Below are positions 52,106 to 63,796 of a DNA stretch of 64,000 nt, piece after piece. The notes beneath the pieces are model-generated. The model saw only the letters and a program-made list of their open reading frames with translations. It made no database searches and was not told the DNA's origin. The stretch comes from Acanthacorydalis orientalis (taxonomy: Eukaryota; Arthropoda; Insecta; Megaloptera; Corydalidae). A program made the translations under genes and the position numbers. The DNA is taken from the NCBI GenBank assembly GCA_034766995.1, contig CM068316.1:15478071-15542070 (forward strand), read 5' to 3'. The first letter of the stretch is position 1. Each line of letters begins with the position of its first letter.

Positions 52106-53313
52106 TACACAAATAACCTAAAACAAAAAAAAAATCATTAAATCAGTTTCCAAACTTGAAAAGGATCCAATGAAACTAATGCTAAAAGCAGTCGCCAAAA
52201 ATCAATATTAAGGATCTAAAAATATAAATGCTTTAATTTTACGTGATTAATAATTAAGAGTACATTTCTATCAAAATAAACTTTCATTAATTTTAAATAT
52301 CTTTATTTCATATATTATTGAAAATTTTCATAGTATTATATTTTTATGCCTTGTATCTAACCATAATGGCATGAATATCGAAATGCGCATTATCGTACCA
52401 AAATAAACAATTATTAAAGTGTCGATTCGTTTCAAAGAAAAGTGATACTAGAAAAAAAATACATTTTGCTAGTAATACTACCCCTGCTGACAAACTTTCA
52501 ATTTGAATAGCTATGTATAAGAAAAGTTAGATTATTTAAGAAACAATATTTTGGCTAAAATGATCAGAAAAAAAACAATTTATTTTACATAATTGGACAA
52601 TTTATTTTTATAAAAGTTGCTCTTAAAACAAAAAAATATATTAGTAAGTTGTTTGAATTTTTGCTTCAAACAATGTATGATTATGTTTTATCAACATACT
52701 ATAAAATATTTTAGTACCTTGTAAGCTTTGTATTTTTAACAGCTGTCAGAAATGCTGACTAAAATAAATCTACTTCCGTCATATTTATTTCAGTGAAATG
52801 TCATAATACTATCTCAGAAATAGCCAGTAAAAAAGTGCAACAATAAGTTAGATAGTTGAAAAGTAACAGATAGTACCAGTCTCCACAACTAATGCATAAG
52901 TGACTATGAGAATACCATTAGCTTCTTGTATAGACGCATGTTTTTATTTAACAAAATATTAGAGCGTGTGGGATAAAATTTTGTAAATTTAGTCACTGTG
53001 CCACACCATCATTATAAATTTATTGTTGAACAAATCTATATAAAAACACTATTGCAAACGTGTGTTTCTATAAAATATTTGTTTATTATGTTTTTTTTTT
53101 CATAATTTTCAATTACAAATGAAATTAATTGTCACTAATCAATCTATTATATTAGATTACACATTTCAATACACACAAAATTGTATCGTTAATATTTGCC
53201 TTAAATCTTTGTTGGTAAACAAATATTTCATTGTCACATTATATGTATTAATATAACAGATATATGTGTACATAATTAAGTACATATTTGTTTTATGTGT
53301 GTGTGTATTAATG

Positions 53314-53317
<4 letters not shown>

Positions 53318-53385
<68 letters not shown>
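53318..53385. repeat. (CT)n-(AT)n compound array
   Basis: About 26 bp CT, then about 42 bp AT; the reverse-complement form of the (AT)n-(AG)n arrays. Confidence 0.97.
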
Positions 53386-53388
<3 letters not shown>

Positions 53389-54399
53389 TTCCAAAACTGT
53401 TAATTTAAATAAACTATCATCAAATAACTGTAATTTACATATAACTAAAAGAAATAAAAACTGTACATGTTTGAAAGTACTGATAACGGTAAATTAAAAC
53501 AATATTATCAAACAACACATATCGAAATAAATTTAACAATGTACAAGTGCATAAAACATAGTAACAAGTAGATTCCAATAATAAATACTGAGGTCATTTT
53601 GATCTCATCGCTAGTCACACTGATAGTAGGTAATTCTTTACCAAGTATTATCTACATAAAACGGTGACCGCATCCACTGCAACATAAAGAGGCGAAAAAA
53701 TATGACCCACATTCGTCATTTCATTGCTCACACATCAAATTAAAGACGTTCTTAAAACACATACACCGAAATTAGTAGTCATTTAGCATTAGATTTAACC
53801 TTGTCGTTCGTTTAAAACATATTTCAAATAGAATTCAATTATATTCATACGTGTGTAGTGTTACATAGAAAATATATACACTTTACTGCAATAAATTTAC
53901 ATACGTTGTACGTTCAATCACATGAAATGCATAAAATCACTGGGACTGATTGGAAATGTCAATTACGACCAATTTCAGATTTTTGAAAGTTGAATATAGA
54001 CAAACAGTTATCTTGGTCACTTCAGAGAAAGAATTTACTCACAAACTTTTATTTAAATTTGATGTGATTTAAAATAACGTATCTATTAACACCTCGACCT
54101 GTTAATTTTCTTAAGTATGACTGATTATTTGTTAAGAAAAATGGATACGAAAAAGCAATACAATACTAATACCACTGTCATTCTGAAACAGTAATATTTT
54201 TTTAAAAAAATGGGTTATTTTAGATCATCATAAAATTATTAAGTTTTCCAAATAACAACTTTCATAACGAAAAATAACAGCATAAATTTAAATTAAAGTT
54301 CAGACACATTATTAAGCCAAGTAAATAACCACTCTGCTAAGCCGTCCCAATAATTATTTAATTGAACCATTTTATAATTACTGTTAATAATTTGACGAT

Positions 54400-54401
<2 letters not shown>

Positions 54402-54449
<48 letters not shown>
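54402..54449. repeat. (AT)n array
   Basis: Pure AT, 48 bp. Confidence 0.97.
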
Positions 54450-54452
<3 letters not shown>

Positions 54453-55201
54453 TACGTTTTTTTAGAGTAATTGTGTGCTTGATCCTAATAGAAAAACTAA
54501 AGACAGACTACTATAAAGACAATAACTAATATATATTGCAATTAAAACATTACAAGTATATTTAAAAGCACAGCCACATACATTTCAAAAAAAAAGATTG
54601 CACATAAATCAGATAACAAATAAAAGTTTGAGGAAAAATAAGCAAACATAGCGATTATACAAAGATTTGTATTCTTTAATACACTTTTTAACGGTGTTTT
54701 CTCCCATCAAACAAATAACCACACTAAAAGTAAAACGATATTCATAAAAAAAATGTACGTATGTGTTTTATACAACTAATTACAGATATTTCACCTAAAT
54801 AATTCTAACAGTGAATATGTGTATGGTATCTAAAGAAAGTCGTAACTATAAGAATAATTTTATGGGAAAAAATCTATTTGTCGTTAGACTAATTTAATTT
54901 ACATACGTATGTTTATTGAAAAAAAGCAGTAAGTACACAATAAAATAAAAACTGTGTAGGAGAATAATTTATGAACATTTTCAGAAATGTTGTGTTTAAT
55001 CGATTTTGATGAAAAGTGCATTGAAATCTTGAAATATTGGGCCGCTAAAAATCTAAATAAAAATAAAAAATTTTAAGATATCGTATACATATGAAATTTC
55101 TCCATTCGAGGGTCTTTACTAATCCCGTTATATTATTTATTAATAATATACAATAAAAAACAACCTTTCATGTTTATAAATATTTACTGAAGTATTCACA
55201 G

Positions 55202-55205
<4 letters not shown>

Positions 55206-55269
<64 letters not shown>
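55206..55269. repeat. (AT)n array
   Basis: Pure AT, 64 bp. Confidence 0.97.
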
Positions 55270-55275
<6 letters not shown>

Positions 55276-55375
55276 TTATATTTATATTTTTTTTAAATAT
55301 TAATACAACGAAATATAATCAATTATAGAATATATTTTATACCTAATATAAAATATTATTCCGTTAAATAACAAA

Positions 55376-55409
55376 GATATATGTATGTATGTATGTATGT
55401 ATATATGTA

Positions 55410-55463
<54 letters not shown>
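55376..55463. repeat. (GTAT)n-(AT)n array
   Basis: Four GTAT tetramers, a transition with GTATAT, then AT. Confidence 0.96.
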
Positions 55464-55464
<1 letters not shown>

Positions 55465-56507
55465 TAAAAATACACTTTTTTCTAAAACTGATATAAAATA
55501 CACACAGGTAAAATACTTTTATACAATAGATACGTTAATTCAACGTCAACCCAACACATTCTTGTCGTGGATTATGAAAATATTTCGAATATATAGACTT
55601 AATGTAAGTGTGTAACTTAAAAATAGTTAAATCACAAGTTTGCATTATAACAATTCTTAAATCAATAATAATTTCCTGTGCATCAGGCGCTCCCTGAATT
55701 TCAAATAACATTTTACTATTGACAATTCATACATGAATGTATATACAGTACCCAGTAAGATACTATTTAGAGTACTTAAATAGAATATGAATGAACTTAC
55801 ATAACATATTTAATATGTACTTTATATATGACAATCCAGTATAATAAATTCTATGCATTCTAAAGTCGATTGAACGTTTGAACAACTAATTGAGTACTTG
55901 AATTGAAGATGTGATTCATGACACAAATATGTCATTGGTAGCATTTTATAAAATTAACACGTATCTATAATTACAACACTAAATAAAATTAGACAGTTTG
56001 CCGTAATTAGACTCGTTATTCGTAACAATATATATTCTTGAAAAATGTCTTGATAAAATTTACTCTATATTTCCGATTAAATCCCATGAACAATTTTATA
56101 CATCCATACAAATACTTGTTGAATTTTTACAAAAGTCCTGATTTAAACAGATATTTATATTTAAAAAAATTGCCCCACTTGAGTATATACCAAAACATAA
56201 CTTTCAATTTAAATTACTTTAATCGCAAAATAGTCAAAAATTAGAATTTAAAAATCATTTATATTTATTTTCATTTTTTAATCAAACAAAAATTATTATT
56301 TTTGGGATTATTAAATTACATAAAAATATTCTGTTATACCCATCAACTGAAATTATATTCTTTTTGCAAAATTTGAAAGTTTTATATTTAAACAAAAATA
56401 CTCTACAAACTAAAAAAGAAAAACTAGAAATGCAATAGAGGTTATTTCAAAGAAAACTCCCTTTCGTTGAAATGACACATAAGGAACAACATCAAATATA
56501 TACAGGT

Positions 56508-56540
56508 GTGTATATATATACATATATACACACCTATCTA

Positions 56541-56601
<61 letters not shown>
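56508..56601. repeat. Mixed array with inverted flank
   Basis: AGGTGTGTATATATATACA mirrors TATATATACATATATACACACCT, then CTATCTAT and about 56 bp AT. Confidence 0.93.
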
Positions 56602-56604
<3 letters not shown>

Positions 56605-58107
56605 TTTACTACAATGCTATTGATTATTTTTTTCTGGAAATTACTTCATTGACTTCTTAATCCTTTCCACCTACTTTATATCACAATAATATTGTTAAAC
56701 CTGCAATAACCATTTCCTTTTTAAGCTAATCTAAAGAAAGTATTTTAAAAAAATACAGAAATCAAATATTTTTTGTTTCTTAATTCATACTACTTATATC
56801 TACATTCATTTCTAATAATTCCTCTCGATGAAATTTATTAAAACGATCAAATAAATCTGTAATTACAAGCATCTTGCATATTTTTGAAAAAAGATTAAAA
56901 TTAACAGTTGACTGGAAAATTGAACAATCAGTACTTGAGTAGTAAATATATTGAATTAAATTTTCAGTAATTTTTTTTTACTTAATATTTTAAATTCTAC
57001 AAAATAAAATCATATTTTTTAATTGAAACAGTTTTAAACATAAAACATGATAGAAATGGAATAATATATATTTTCAATACAACATTAACTACAGAATTTT
57101 CATGTAATAACAAGTTAGTTCTGATTTCCGTTATTTAAAAAACCGGTAGGGAACTAATCTTAACATAAAACTTATAGTTAAAAGAAAATTCTTTGCATTT
57201 TACTAATTTAGACGAGTATTAAAAATAAGAAGAATGGAAAATTTAAATAACAGAATGGAAAAAGTAAATAAATCTATATTAAATACGGTAACTTATAACG
57301 CCGGATAAAAGACTCTCTGGATTGATGCAATACATAGAAACACAAATGTTTTTCTGTTTAGTTTAAATTAAAAGTTTTTTAAACAATAAAAATGCATAAA
57401 ATTAGAAATATAAAACTTCCAAAACGTAAGAAGCATCAGACCCTAACCTGTAATACAACAACCTGTGATTTGATGTCAAACCGAATAGTTACATACTTAA
57501 TTAAATCGGGGCTTTTAAAAGCGGACATGCAACCTTAGGCATAAACAGTTATAACGTAACATAAAACACTTACTTCTATTTGTGAATGATATTCAGAATA
57601 TCCATGTTCTTAAACAATTTTTACACAACAAAACACAGTTTTCACAAAAGAACTGCACTAAAAACGCACTAAAGTCAAAAACACTGTCGGATTCGATGCT
57701 AATACGAAAACTAATAAAATGGGCTGGGCAAAGACAGCGTATACAGCTTCGACAAGCACCCAAACGCACTACTGCGGCAAATTAGAAAGTGTAAACCTAC
57801 TGAAGATATATGTTTACTTACACTGTAAACAAAGAAACGCATACTGATTTAAACGCATTGGAACTGTATTTCTTTCCCAATAAACAACTCTATCTTTCTC
57901 ACACCAAGTGAATTTGTTACCCATGTTATTAACCAAACTACTGGGTTAGACTTGCGCAAAAAATTACAAAAAACGAGGGAAAAATTCAAACGATTTTATT
58001 AAGAATAATAACTAATTAAAAGATTACTTTTATCCTAATAATATTAACATATCCAGATTGTTATAACATCATTTTAAAATACATTTTAAATATAGTAATG
58101 TTCACAC

Positions 58108-58114
58108 ATATGTA

Positions 58115-58174
<60 letters not shown>
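58108..58174. repeat. (AT)n array
   Basis: About 67 bp AT with a few G substitutions at both ends; borders the decayed coding segment. Confidence 0.96.
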
Positions 58175-58176
<2 letters not shown>

Positions 58177-58850
58177 AAAAAATAAAATTATTATCATCTA
58201 CTACTGAACAAAAAACTTCAAAGAAATGTTTCTTTGAAGCATTTGTCCAATGATGAAATATTTCTTTTCCATATATATTTGAAACATTTTTCAGATCCTC
58301 ATCATCTCACTTCATATGTCTAGATTTTTTTATATTTTTTGGCACCAAGTCAATAATTTCTATTATTTTCTTTTCTTGAAATATGTTCTACTTATTTTTA
58401 ATTTTTAACCCATTACTTTTATTTTTTCTTTCTTCAAACTTATATCTATTTTTTCTGTTATTTTTACATACATTCTATTTTGTTTCTATATTAGCTTGCT
58501 ACTCATAGTATACACCTAATCATGATTTTCTTGTTATCTGCAGTCACTGTATTATTTCAATCAAATAAACTCAATGTTTCATTTTTACAAATATAGGTAG
58601 ATAAAATACATTCATCAAACACTTTTTAAAGAAAGTGAAATCTTTGACTTAAATTGTCCAAATAAATTTCATTTCATTTACTCCTAATAATATCTTAAAT
58701 AAATTATTGACCTCACTAATATTTTGGGTTTATTTTGAGACTTATTTTTCAATTGTTCATCTGATTCTTTACTCAACTTCTTTAGATCTTTTAAAATGTT
58801 GACGAATATTTGCAATTTTGTGATTTAGTCTTATATTCATAAATTTATAG
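58175..58850 (-). pseudogene. Degenerate coding-derived segment, family not identified
   Basis: Reading right to left, one frame gives ITKLQIFVNILKDLKKLSKE followed by SDEQLKNKSQNKPKIL. After a frameshift near 58735 a second frame runs about 185 codons to the (AT)n array, with segments such as SEVNNLFKILLGVNEMKFIW, VKDFTFFKKCLMNVFYLPIF, NIFQEKKIIEIIDLVPKNI and IYGKEIFHHWTNASKKHFFE. It is interrupted by eight stops, four TGA, three TAG and only one TAA, whereas TAA should dominate in random DNA of this composition. Charged helical composition argues for ancestral coding. I do not recognise the family. It could be a processed pseudogene or an old domain fragment of a helical repeat protein. There is no sign of present function. 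Confidence 0.45.
58216..58239. repeat. 11-bp inverted repeat
   Basis: CTTCAAAGAAA, 2-base centre, TTTCTTTGAAG. It lies in the decayed coding segment, where the minus strand reads ASKKHFFEV, so it may be a by-product of codon composition. Confidence 0.85.
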
Positions 58851-59366
58851 AAAGTGAATGAATAAAAAAAAAACACAAAAAAGGACATATATGAAATATA
58901 ACAAAATAAAAAATATTAAAATATATGGTGTCATAGAGTAAAAATTGATAATTACTAACTTATTTTTTAATGAAATTTCTGGCATTAAACTTATTAGTAT
59001 TATTATGAAATTGAATACTATGTTAAACGTTTTAATGTATTTGATATTTATATATTCGGACTTCGAAATTTTATGTATATTTTAACTATATTTCTTGTAG
59101 AAAGAATAAAATATTATTAACGAACTTAAAATTAGATATTTATAGTAGAATATTTTTTAATTTGCAAATAAATTTTTTCACTCCTCTTCATAACATGTAA
59201 TTATTTTCATTAATTAAATAATAATCAATTTGATGCTTATACATATTTCAATAGTAATGCCATCTTCAATGTACTAAAAAAATTTTTTCTTGTAGCAGAG
59301 TACTATTACGATGATGGCAACAATTAAAATATTTGATTATTGAACTTCTTTGATCAAAAAATGTAG

Positions 59367-59528
59367 TGGTTTGCAAAAAAATTATCTGCGAAACTAATTT
59401 CAGCTACAATGATAAAAAGGATTCTCATAAAGCATGAATTTAATGAAAAATCTTTTTATGGTAGAATGGCAAAAGAAATACATGTATCATTAATGTTCAA
59501 TCTTCAGCTTTTTTCATGCAATATTTAA
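59367..59528 (+). pseudogene. Possible Tc1-like transposase N-terminal fragment
   Basis: A 53-codon open run reads WFAKKLSAKLISATMIKRIL then IKHEFNEKSFYGRMAKEIHV. The pattern of a Leu-Ser start, Ser-Ala-Thr-x-Ile-Lys-Arg-x-Leu recognition helix and a following Gly/Phe-rich turn is like the second helix-turn-helix of the paired-like domain in Tc1-family transposases. No catalytic domain follows, and the terminal repeats were not found. The resemblance is partial and could be chance. Confidence 0.3.
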
Positions 59529-59984
59529 AAACTATGCTCAATACTTTAATGAATGAAACTGATTAATTTTGCATATATATACTTTTGAAATCCTGTGCAC
59601 AATTCTCCTTAACAATAAGCTACCTAAAAATAAATTTTAAACAACTATTTACATAAAAATCTTACAAAAATAATGCAAGTAATATAATTTGTCAAATTAG
59701 CACAATGAAAAATTATAATTGATACATGTGTAAATCACATGGAAAAAGCTACATTTAATCATACATAACATTCATCTTAGAACAGCAAACAAACAAGTTG
59801 ATCTCTCGAGTATTGTTTCATTAACAAAGTTATATTTTCAAATAATATAATTAACAAAGGTAATGAAAAATCATAAGAAATTAGTAATGATAGGAAATTT
59901 GTTATAAACATATAATACAATTTATTAAAGTATATAATATAAAAGGTATAAATGAATAAAAAAAAGGAATAAATTTTACATTTT

Positions 59985-59990
59985 TTTATT
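59985..59990 (-). promoter_or_regulatory. RpS20 polyadenylation signal
   Basis: AATAAA on the minus strand, 55 to 60 bases past the RpS20 stop codon. It is the first canonical hexamer downstream, though such hexamers are common by chance in this AT-rich DNA. Confidence 0.55.
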
Positions 59991-60044
59991 ATTTTTAAAC
60001 ATTTTTATACAAAAATGTTATCCTTAAGTTTCAAAATTGATTCT

Positions 60045-60542
60045 TTAAGAATCAGCGATTGTAACTTCAACTTCTACACCTGGCTCGATGGAAATCGATG
60101 TGATTTGTTTCACTATCTCTGATGGTGAATTTAAATCAATTACACGTTTATGTATTCTCATTTGAAAACGATCCCAAGTTTTTGAACCTTCACCACAGGG
60201 AGTTTTTCTCGTAGTGATGCGCAAAATTTTAGTTGGCATACGGACTGGGCCTTTAACACGAAGTTTCTGTTTCTTTGCACCACATATCAAATCTGTGCAT
60301 ACTTTCTCCAAAGAACGAACGTTACGCGAAGTTAACGTAATACGAATTCGATGGATAGCCGCAGCTTCTTGTCCCGGCTTTTCTGGATTTTCTTTTAATG
60401 TAGCCTAAAGTAATTCCAAAATTACATTTTCACTATCGATTAACACGTGGTACTTTTTAAAAAAAAATCATTTAATACATATTGATTTGTATACATATAT
60501 TAAAATAGCTTACAATTAAACACAATTATCTCTTACCATCAT
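60045..60542 (-). CDS. RpS20: 40S ribosomal protein S20 (uS10), two coding exons
   Basis: Cytosolic small-subunit protein of the uS10 family. Exon 2 (60404-60045) starts in phase 0 after an AG acceptor (60406-60405) and encodes 119 residues ending at TAA 60047-60045. Recognisable family blocks in order are [63 protein letters not shown] and a C-terminal [13 protein letters not shown]. Exon 1 supplies only the initiator: two consecutive ATG codons (60542-60537) directly before GTAAGA, so the coding sequence is about 120-121 residues, the usual family length. The intron is 132 bp (60536-60405). It is divergent from mRpL39. A pyrimidine-rich stretch on the minus strand near 60660-60641 (TCTTCTCGCTTTCCG) could be the 5'-TOP-type start typical of ribosomal protein mRNAs; that is an inference. 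The frame is intact, and identification rests on strong remembered similarity to insect RpS20. Confidence 0.97.
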
Positions 60543-60908
60543 AAAATACTTGTTTCCTGGTCGAGATAATCAATTATTCCAAAATTGATCAGCGCTGAAC
60601 CAGGTAATGTACTCTGGTACACACTTCACATGTAAGAACACGAAACGGAAAGCGAGAAGATATACTAACCTAAATGTAAATTTGGTTTAAAACTTTTTAT
60701 ATATCTTTATTTGTCATACACAGTTTATTTGTATCATTCTTACTTTATTTATATAGAAAACAAAAATATTTACCAGTGTGACCACTACTTCAATTTAATA
60801 AAATTACCCTAAAATTAATCTTTTTAAATGACTTATTTGTATGTTGTCATTTATATAAAATAATAATTTCAATAAGTTATACAGTTATAAAACAATATTT
60901 TCGTAAAA
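60543..60908. promoter_or_regulatory. Divergent promoter region RpS20 / mRpL39
   Basis: These 366 bp separate the two start codons and must contain both 5' UTRs and promoters unless further upstream exons exist. The RpS20-proximal half (60543-60670) has clearly more G+C than the surroundings, including TCGAGATAA, GCGCTGAACC and ACGAAACGGAAAGCGAGAAG, as expected for a transcribed leader plus start site. I see no convincing TATA box for either gene. Shared use of the region is inferred from geometry alone. Confidence 0.6.
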
Positions 60909-62208
60909 ATGACTACCAATATTCATAATTTCATTAAATACTCGAATTCTTTAGTAACCTTTTGTAAGCATTTTCAAACACGTAAGTTAAATAATAGGTT
61001 ATAATAATAACTTACAAATGATATATACACCAATTATGAGGAACTTAATGCTAATGTATAAATATATGTAGGTTATGCAAGTTCTATCACAGAAGCAATC
61101 GAAAAAAGAAATGAAATATTTAATTTAGAAAAAAAGAGACAAAAAGAAGCAGTCGGTAGGATAGAAAAAATTGAAGTGAATTATTGTGGCCAACCTGAAG
61201 CCACCACTTTAATAATGAATAAAAATATTTCTACACCATTTAATTGTGCACAGCGTAAGAAATTTTTGTAGAAATTTAATATTAATCATGAGAATAATCA
61301 TTAAAAATCCCATTTTAGATCTTGGTAAAATGCATATGGACAGATCTGCTCTTGCATTAGTAAATGATAAACCGTGGGACATACATCGTCCTTTGCCAGA
61401 TAATTGTTCATTAGATTTTCTTTATTTTACCGCAGCTGATCCATACGTTGTAAATAAAGCATATTGGCGAACTTGTAGTTTTTTATTAGGAGCAACAGCA
61501 TGTATAGCATTTAAAGATAGAATTAAGGTTCTGTTACATAGTTTTCCAAGTCCAAAAGGTAAATGATTTTTATAAGGTATTTAAGATCATATTTTTAAAT
61601 GAAATTCTTATTTTACATTTTTAGTTAAATCGGGTAGTTTTATTTATGATATAGATCTTAATCTTAAGGAATGGAAACCACAAGAAGAAGAACTTAGAAT
61701 ATTATCAACAGAAATGATAAAATTTTGTTCACAACAACTCCCAATTGAACGTTTAGATGTTAGTTGTGATTTAGCATTAGTTATGTTTGAAGAAAATCAA
61801 TATAAATCTCTTCAGATTCCATATATTGCTGAACAAAATAATGGAAAAATTACGTTATATAGAGTTGGGAAACATATAGATATTTCAAGAGGGCCTATGA
61901 TTGCAAATACATCTTTTATAGGGCGATGTACAATAGCAGCAGTACATAAAACATGTGCTAATGATTGTGAACATTTATTCAGATTCCAAGGTGTTTCACT
62001 ACCAAAAACTATTGTTCTAAACCATTTTGCTTATAAGATTTTAGAAGAACGAGCAAAAAAATTTGTAAGATTTTAATATTAACATATATTAAATTAGTAA
62101 ATTGGGTAATTTTTTATTTTTCTATTTTAGAATGAGATAAAATTACACAGCCATATTTCTCCAGAAACAGAAGAAAGCATAATAACAAATAATCAAGCAG
62201 TGGCATAA
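60909..62208 (+). CDS. mRpL39: Mitochondrial ribosomal protein L39, five coding exons
   Basis: Component of the mitochondrial large ribosomal subunit; the family is related to the TGS and N-terminal domains of threonyl-tRNA synthetase. Exons: 60909-60981, 61072-61254, 61319-61558, 61625-62064, 62131-62208, total 1014 nt and 337 aa, matching the usual ~340. All four introns (90, 64, 66, 66 bp) have GT donors and AG acceptors, and the reading phases join cleanly. Family blocks seen: FNLEKKRQKEAVGRIEKIEV, LIMNKNISTPFNCAQ, HMDRSALALVNDKPWD, then HRPLPDNCSLDFL and DPYVVNKAYWRTCSFLLGA, then IERLDVSCDLALVMFEENQY, LYRVGKHIDISRGPMI and FRFQGVSLP. The first ~25 residues are basic and free of acidic residues, consistent with a mitochondrial presequence. 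The start at 60909 is the first ATG giving this leader. Reading exon 4 through its donor would end early at VRF; the spliced tail NEIKLHSHISPETEE is preferred because of the consensus donor and acceptor. Confidence 0.95.
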
Positions 62209-62314
62209 AAAAAATTGAATGAATATTTGTATTTATACTGCCTAATTTAATACTAGTCGTTATTGTAAAAAAGAATTAAGAACAAATTATTTTATATCGT
62301 GTCTTTTTATATGT

Positions 62315-62320
62315 AATAAA
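62315..62320 (+). promoter_or_regulatory. mRpL39 polyadenylation signal
   Basis: AATAAA about 107 bases after the mRpL39 stop, followed within 20 bases by a second AATAAA and then a T-rich and G/T segment. Position is typical for a short insect 3' UTR. Confidence 0.55.
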
Positions 62321-63440
62321 AAGAATAAATAAAAAATGTTTTTGTTCAATTAATAAATATAAAATCATTTGATAACCTTTAAAATTTTTCATAATTTATA
62401 AAACTTGGCAAAACATTCAAATTTGATTTTTATCATGTATACATACATACATATATATATATATATATGTATAAAGTTTGTAAAAAGAAAATATATATTT
62501 TTAGAACAAAGGTATAATATATTCTGAATGTTCACTTCTGTAATAAAATATTCATTGTTTAGCATCATATACCAATATGCTATAAAATATGAAATTCAGT
62601 TCAGCCATACACTTAAGTTTACAAATTAAGTCCATATTTAGTAATAATGAAACTATTGTAAAAATAACCATATTGTATTTGTAACTGTTTTGTACATGTA
62701 TGTACTAAACTAAATCAAAAAAAGTGGACTAATCATTCATGAATGTCTTGCAAAAATAAAAAATGTTAAAATGATGGAAATTCGCGAAATTGTAACAATT
62801 TATGTAAATAGAATATAATTTTTGACGTAAATTCATTCTCACAAGTGAATTTTTTGTTTAACTACAAATTATAAAAAGAAAAAAAGCAGCAAAAAAGTTC
62901 AATAATTGACTATTGATCACTTTTATATGTGTTTATACGGTTTATACCGTTAATACGCACTTCGATGGCGATTTCATCATAAGAATAATCAATGATTAAA
63001 CATTTTTAACTGAAGAGAAAATTTCATTGCAGATGAGTGAAAAAAATCACGTATAGATAATACAATAAATATTATTTTAGTATTGATAGTACTTTTATTG
63101 ATTATATCAATTAGTTCATATATAAAAATATAGTTTTTAACAATATGCGCATTTTTAAAATATCCTCGTTGAAAAGAATAAAGCAATGTCTATATGAGTT
63201 AAAAATGTACCATGATAACAAAAAATGTAAATAAATTGCAAATTATACATATTTCAAATAACATACATTGCTGATGTCAACATTTTTATATTTTTCTATT
63301 TGTGTTCATTTTTCCACCGTGTATACTAAAAATATATTATAAAGACACTATATCATAGCGAAGTGAAATAGAAGGAGATACAGTTTGATTATATAGTTAT
63401 ATTGATTTCGTTTTAACCATACACAAAGACTGTAAATAAG
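62321..63440. other. Intergenic between mRpL39 and the secreted-protein gene
   Basis: About 1.1 kb of AT-rich DNA, one short array, no coding frame. The last 100 bases presumably include the promoter of the downstream gene (TATATAG near 63391). Confidence 0.5.
62437..62472. repeat. (CATA)n-(AT)n short array
   Basis: Three CATA units then about 18 bp AT, in the 3' flank of mRpL39. Confidence 0.9.
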
Positions 63441-63495
63441 TCTCACTCAGCTGATAGCCTTTGCGGAGGGTGAATGACTGTCGAAGTTTTTAACA

Positions 63496-63547
63496 ATGGA
63501 AAAAACTTCTGTCGTTTTGTTATTAGTTTTACCATTATTAGTACTAG
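63496..63547 (+). CDS. First coding exon of an unidentified secreted or membrane protein (partial)
   Basis: ATG in a good context (AACAATGG) opens MEKTSVVLLLVLPLLVL and then a G that begins a split codon, directly followed by the consensus donor GTAAGTG at 63548. A short charged start followed by an unbroken Leu/Val stretch is a classic signal-peptide core, so the product is probably secreted or membrane bound; the family cannot be told from 17 residues. The 5' flank is relatively GC rich (GCTGATAGCCTTTGCGGAGGG, 63451-63471) and contains CTCACTCAG, which resembles an arthropod initiator, near 63442. An upstream ATG at 63474 opens a different frame that overlaps this exon. No further exon is visible before the window ends in an (AT)n array. 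Confidence 0.6.
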
Positions 63548-63796
63548 GTAAGTGTATTCACTTTAATTTTCGAATTATTTGATGAAGTAATTAAAACGAA
63601 GAACCGTGTTTGGTACATTTACTGCTTTTAATTGTTTATCTGTCATTTTGAATTTTCCTTATATGACTTCATTTACAAATTACACAAGGAAGTAGTTTTT
63701 GAATTATGCAATAATCTGTTGTTTAGAATGAAAGTTTATCTGGAAAATTATAAATATTCTATATTTTTGTATTTCTAAACAGAATAATATTGTTGC

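Larger units (their letters stand above)
42806..58107. other. Intergenic, no gene recognised
   Basis: 15 kb with sixteen arrays and no recognised gene. Less AT-rich patches at 49930-50095 (with CGACCGGTCG palindrome) and 57480-57790 (ATGGGCTGGGCAAAGACAGC) might be conserved non-coding sequence or untranslated exons of a flanking gene; short open frames there (79 and 67 codons) match nothing I know. Confidence 0.5.

Noticed and set aside
60214..60408. 64-codon plus-strand frame
   Set aside because: Antisense to RpS20 exon 2.
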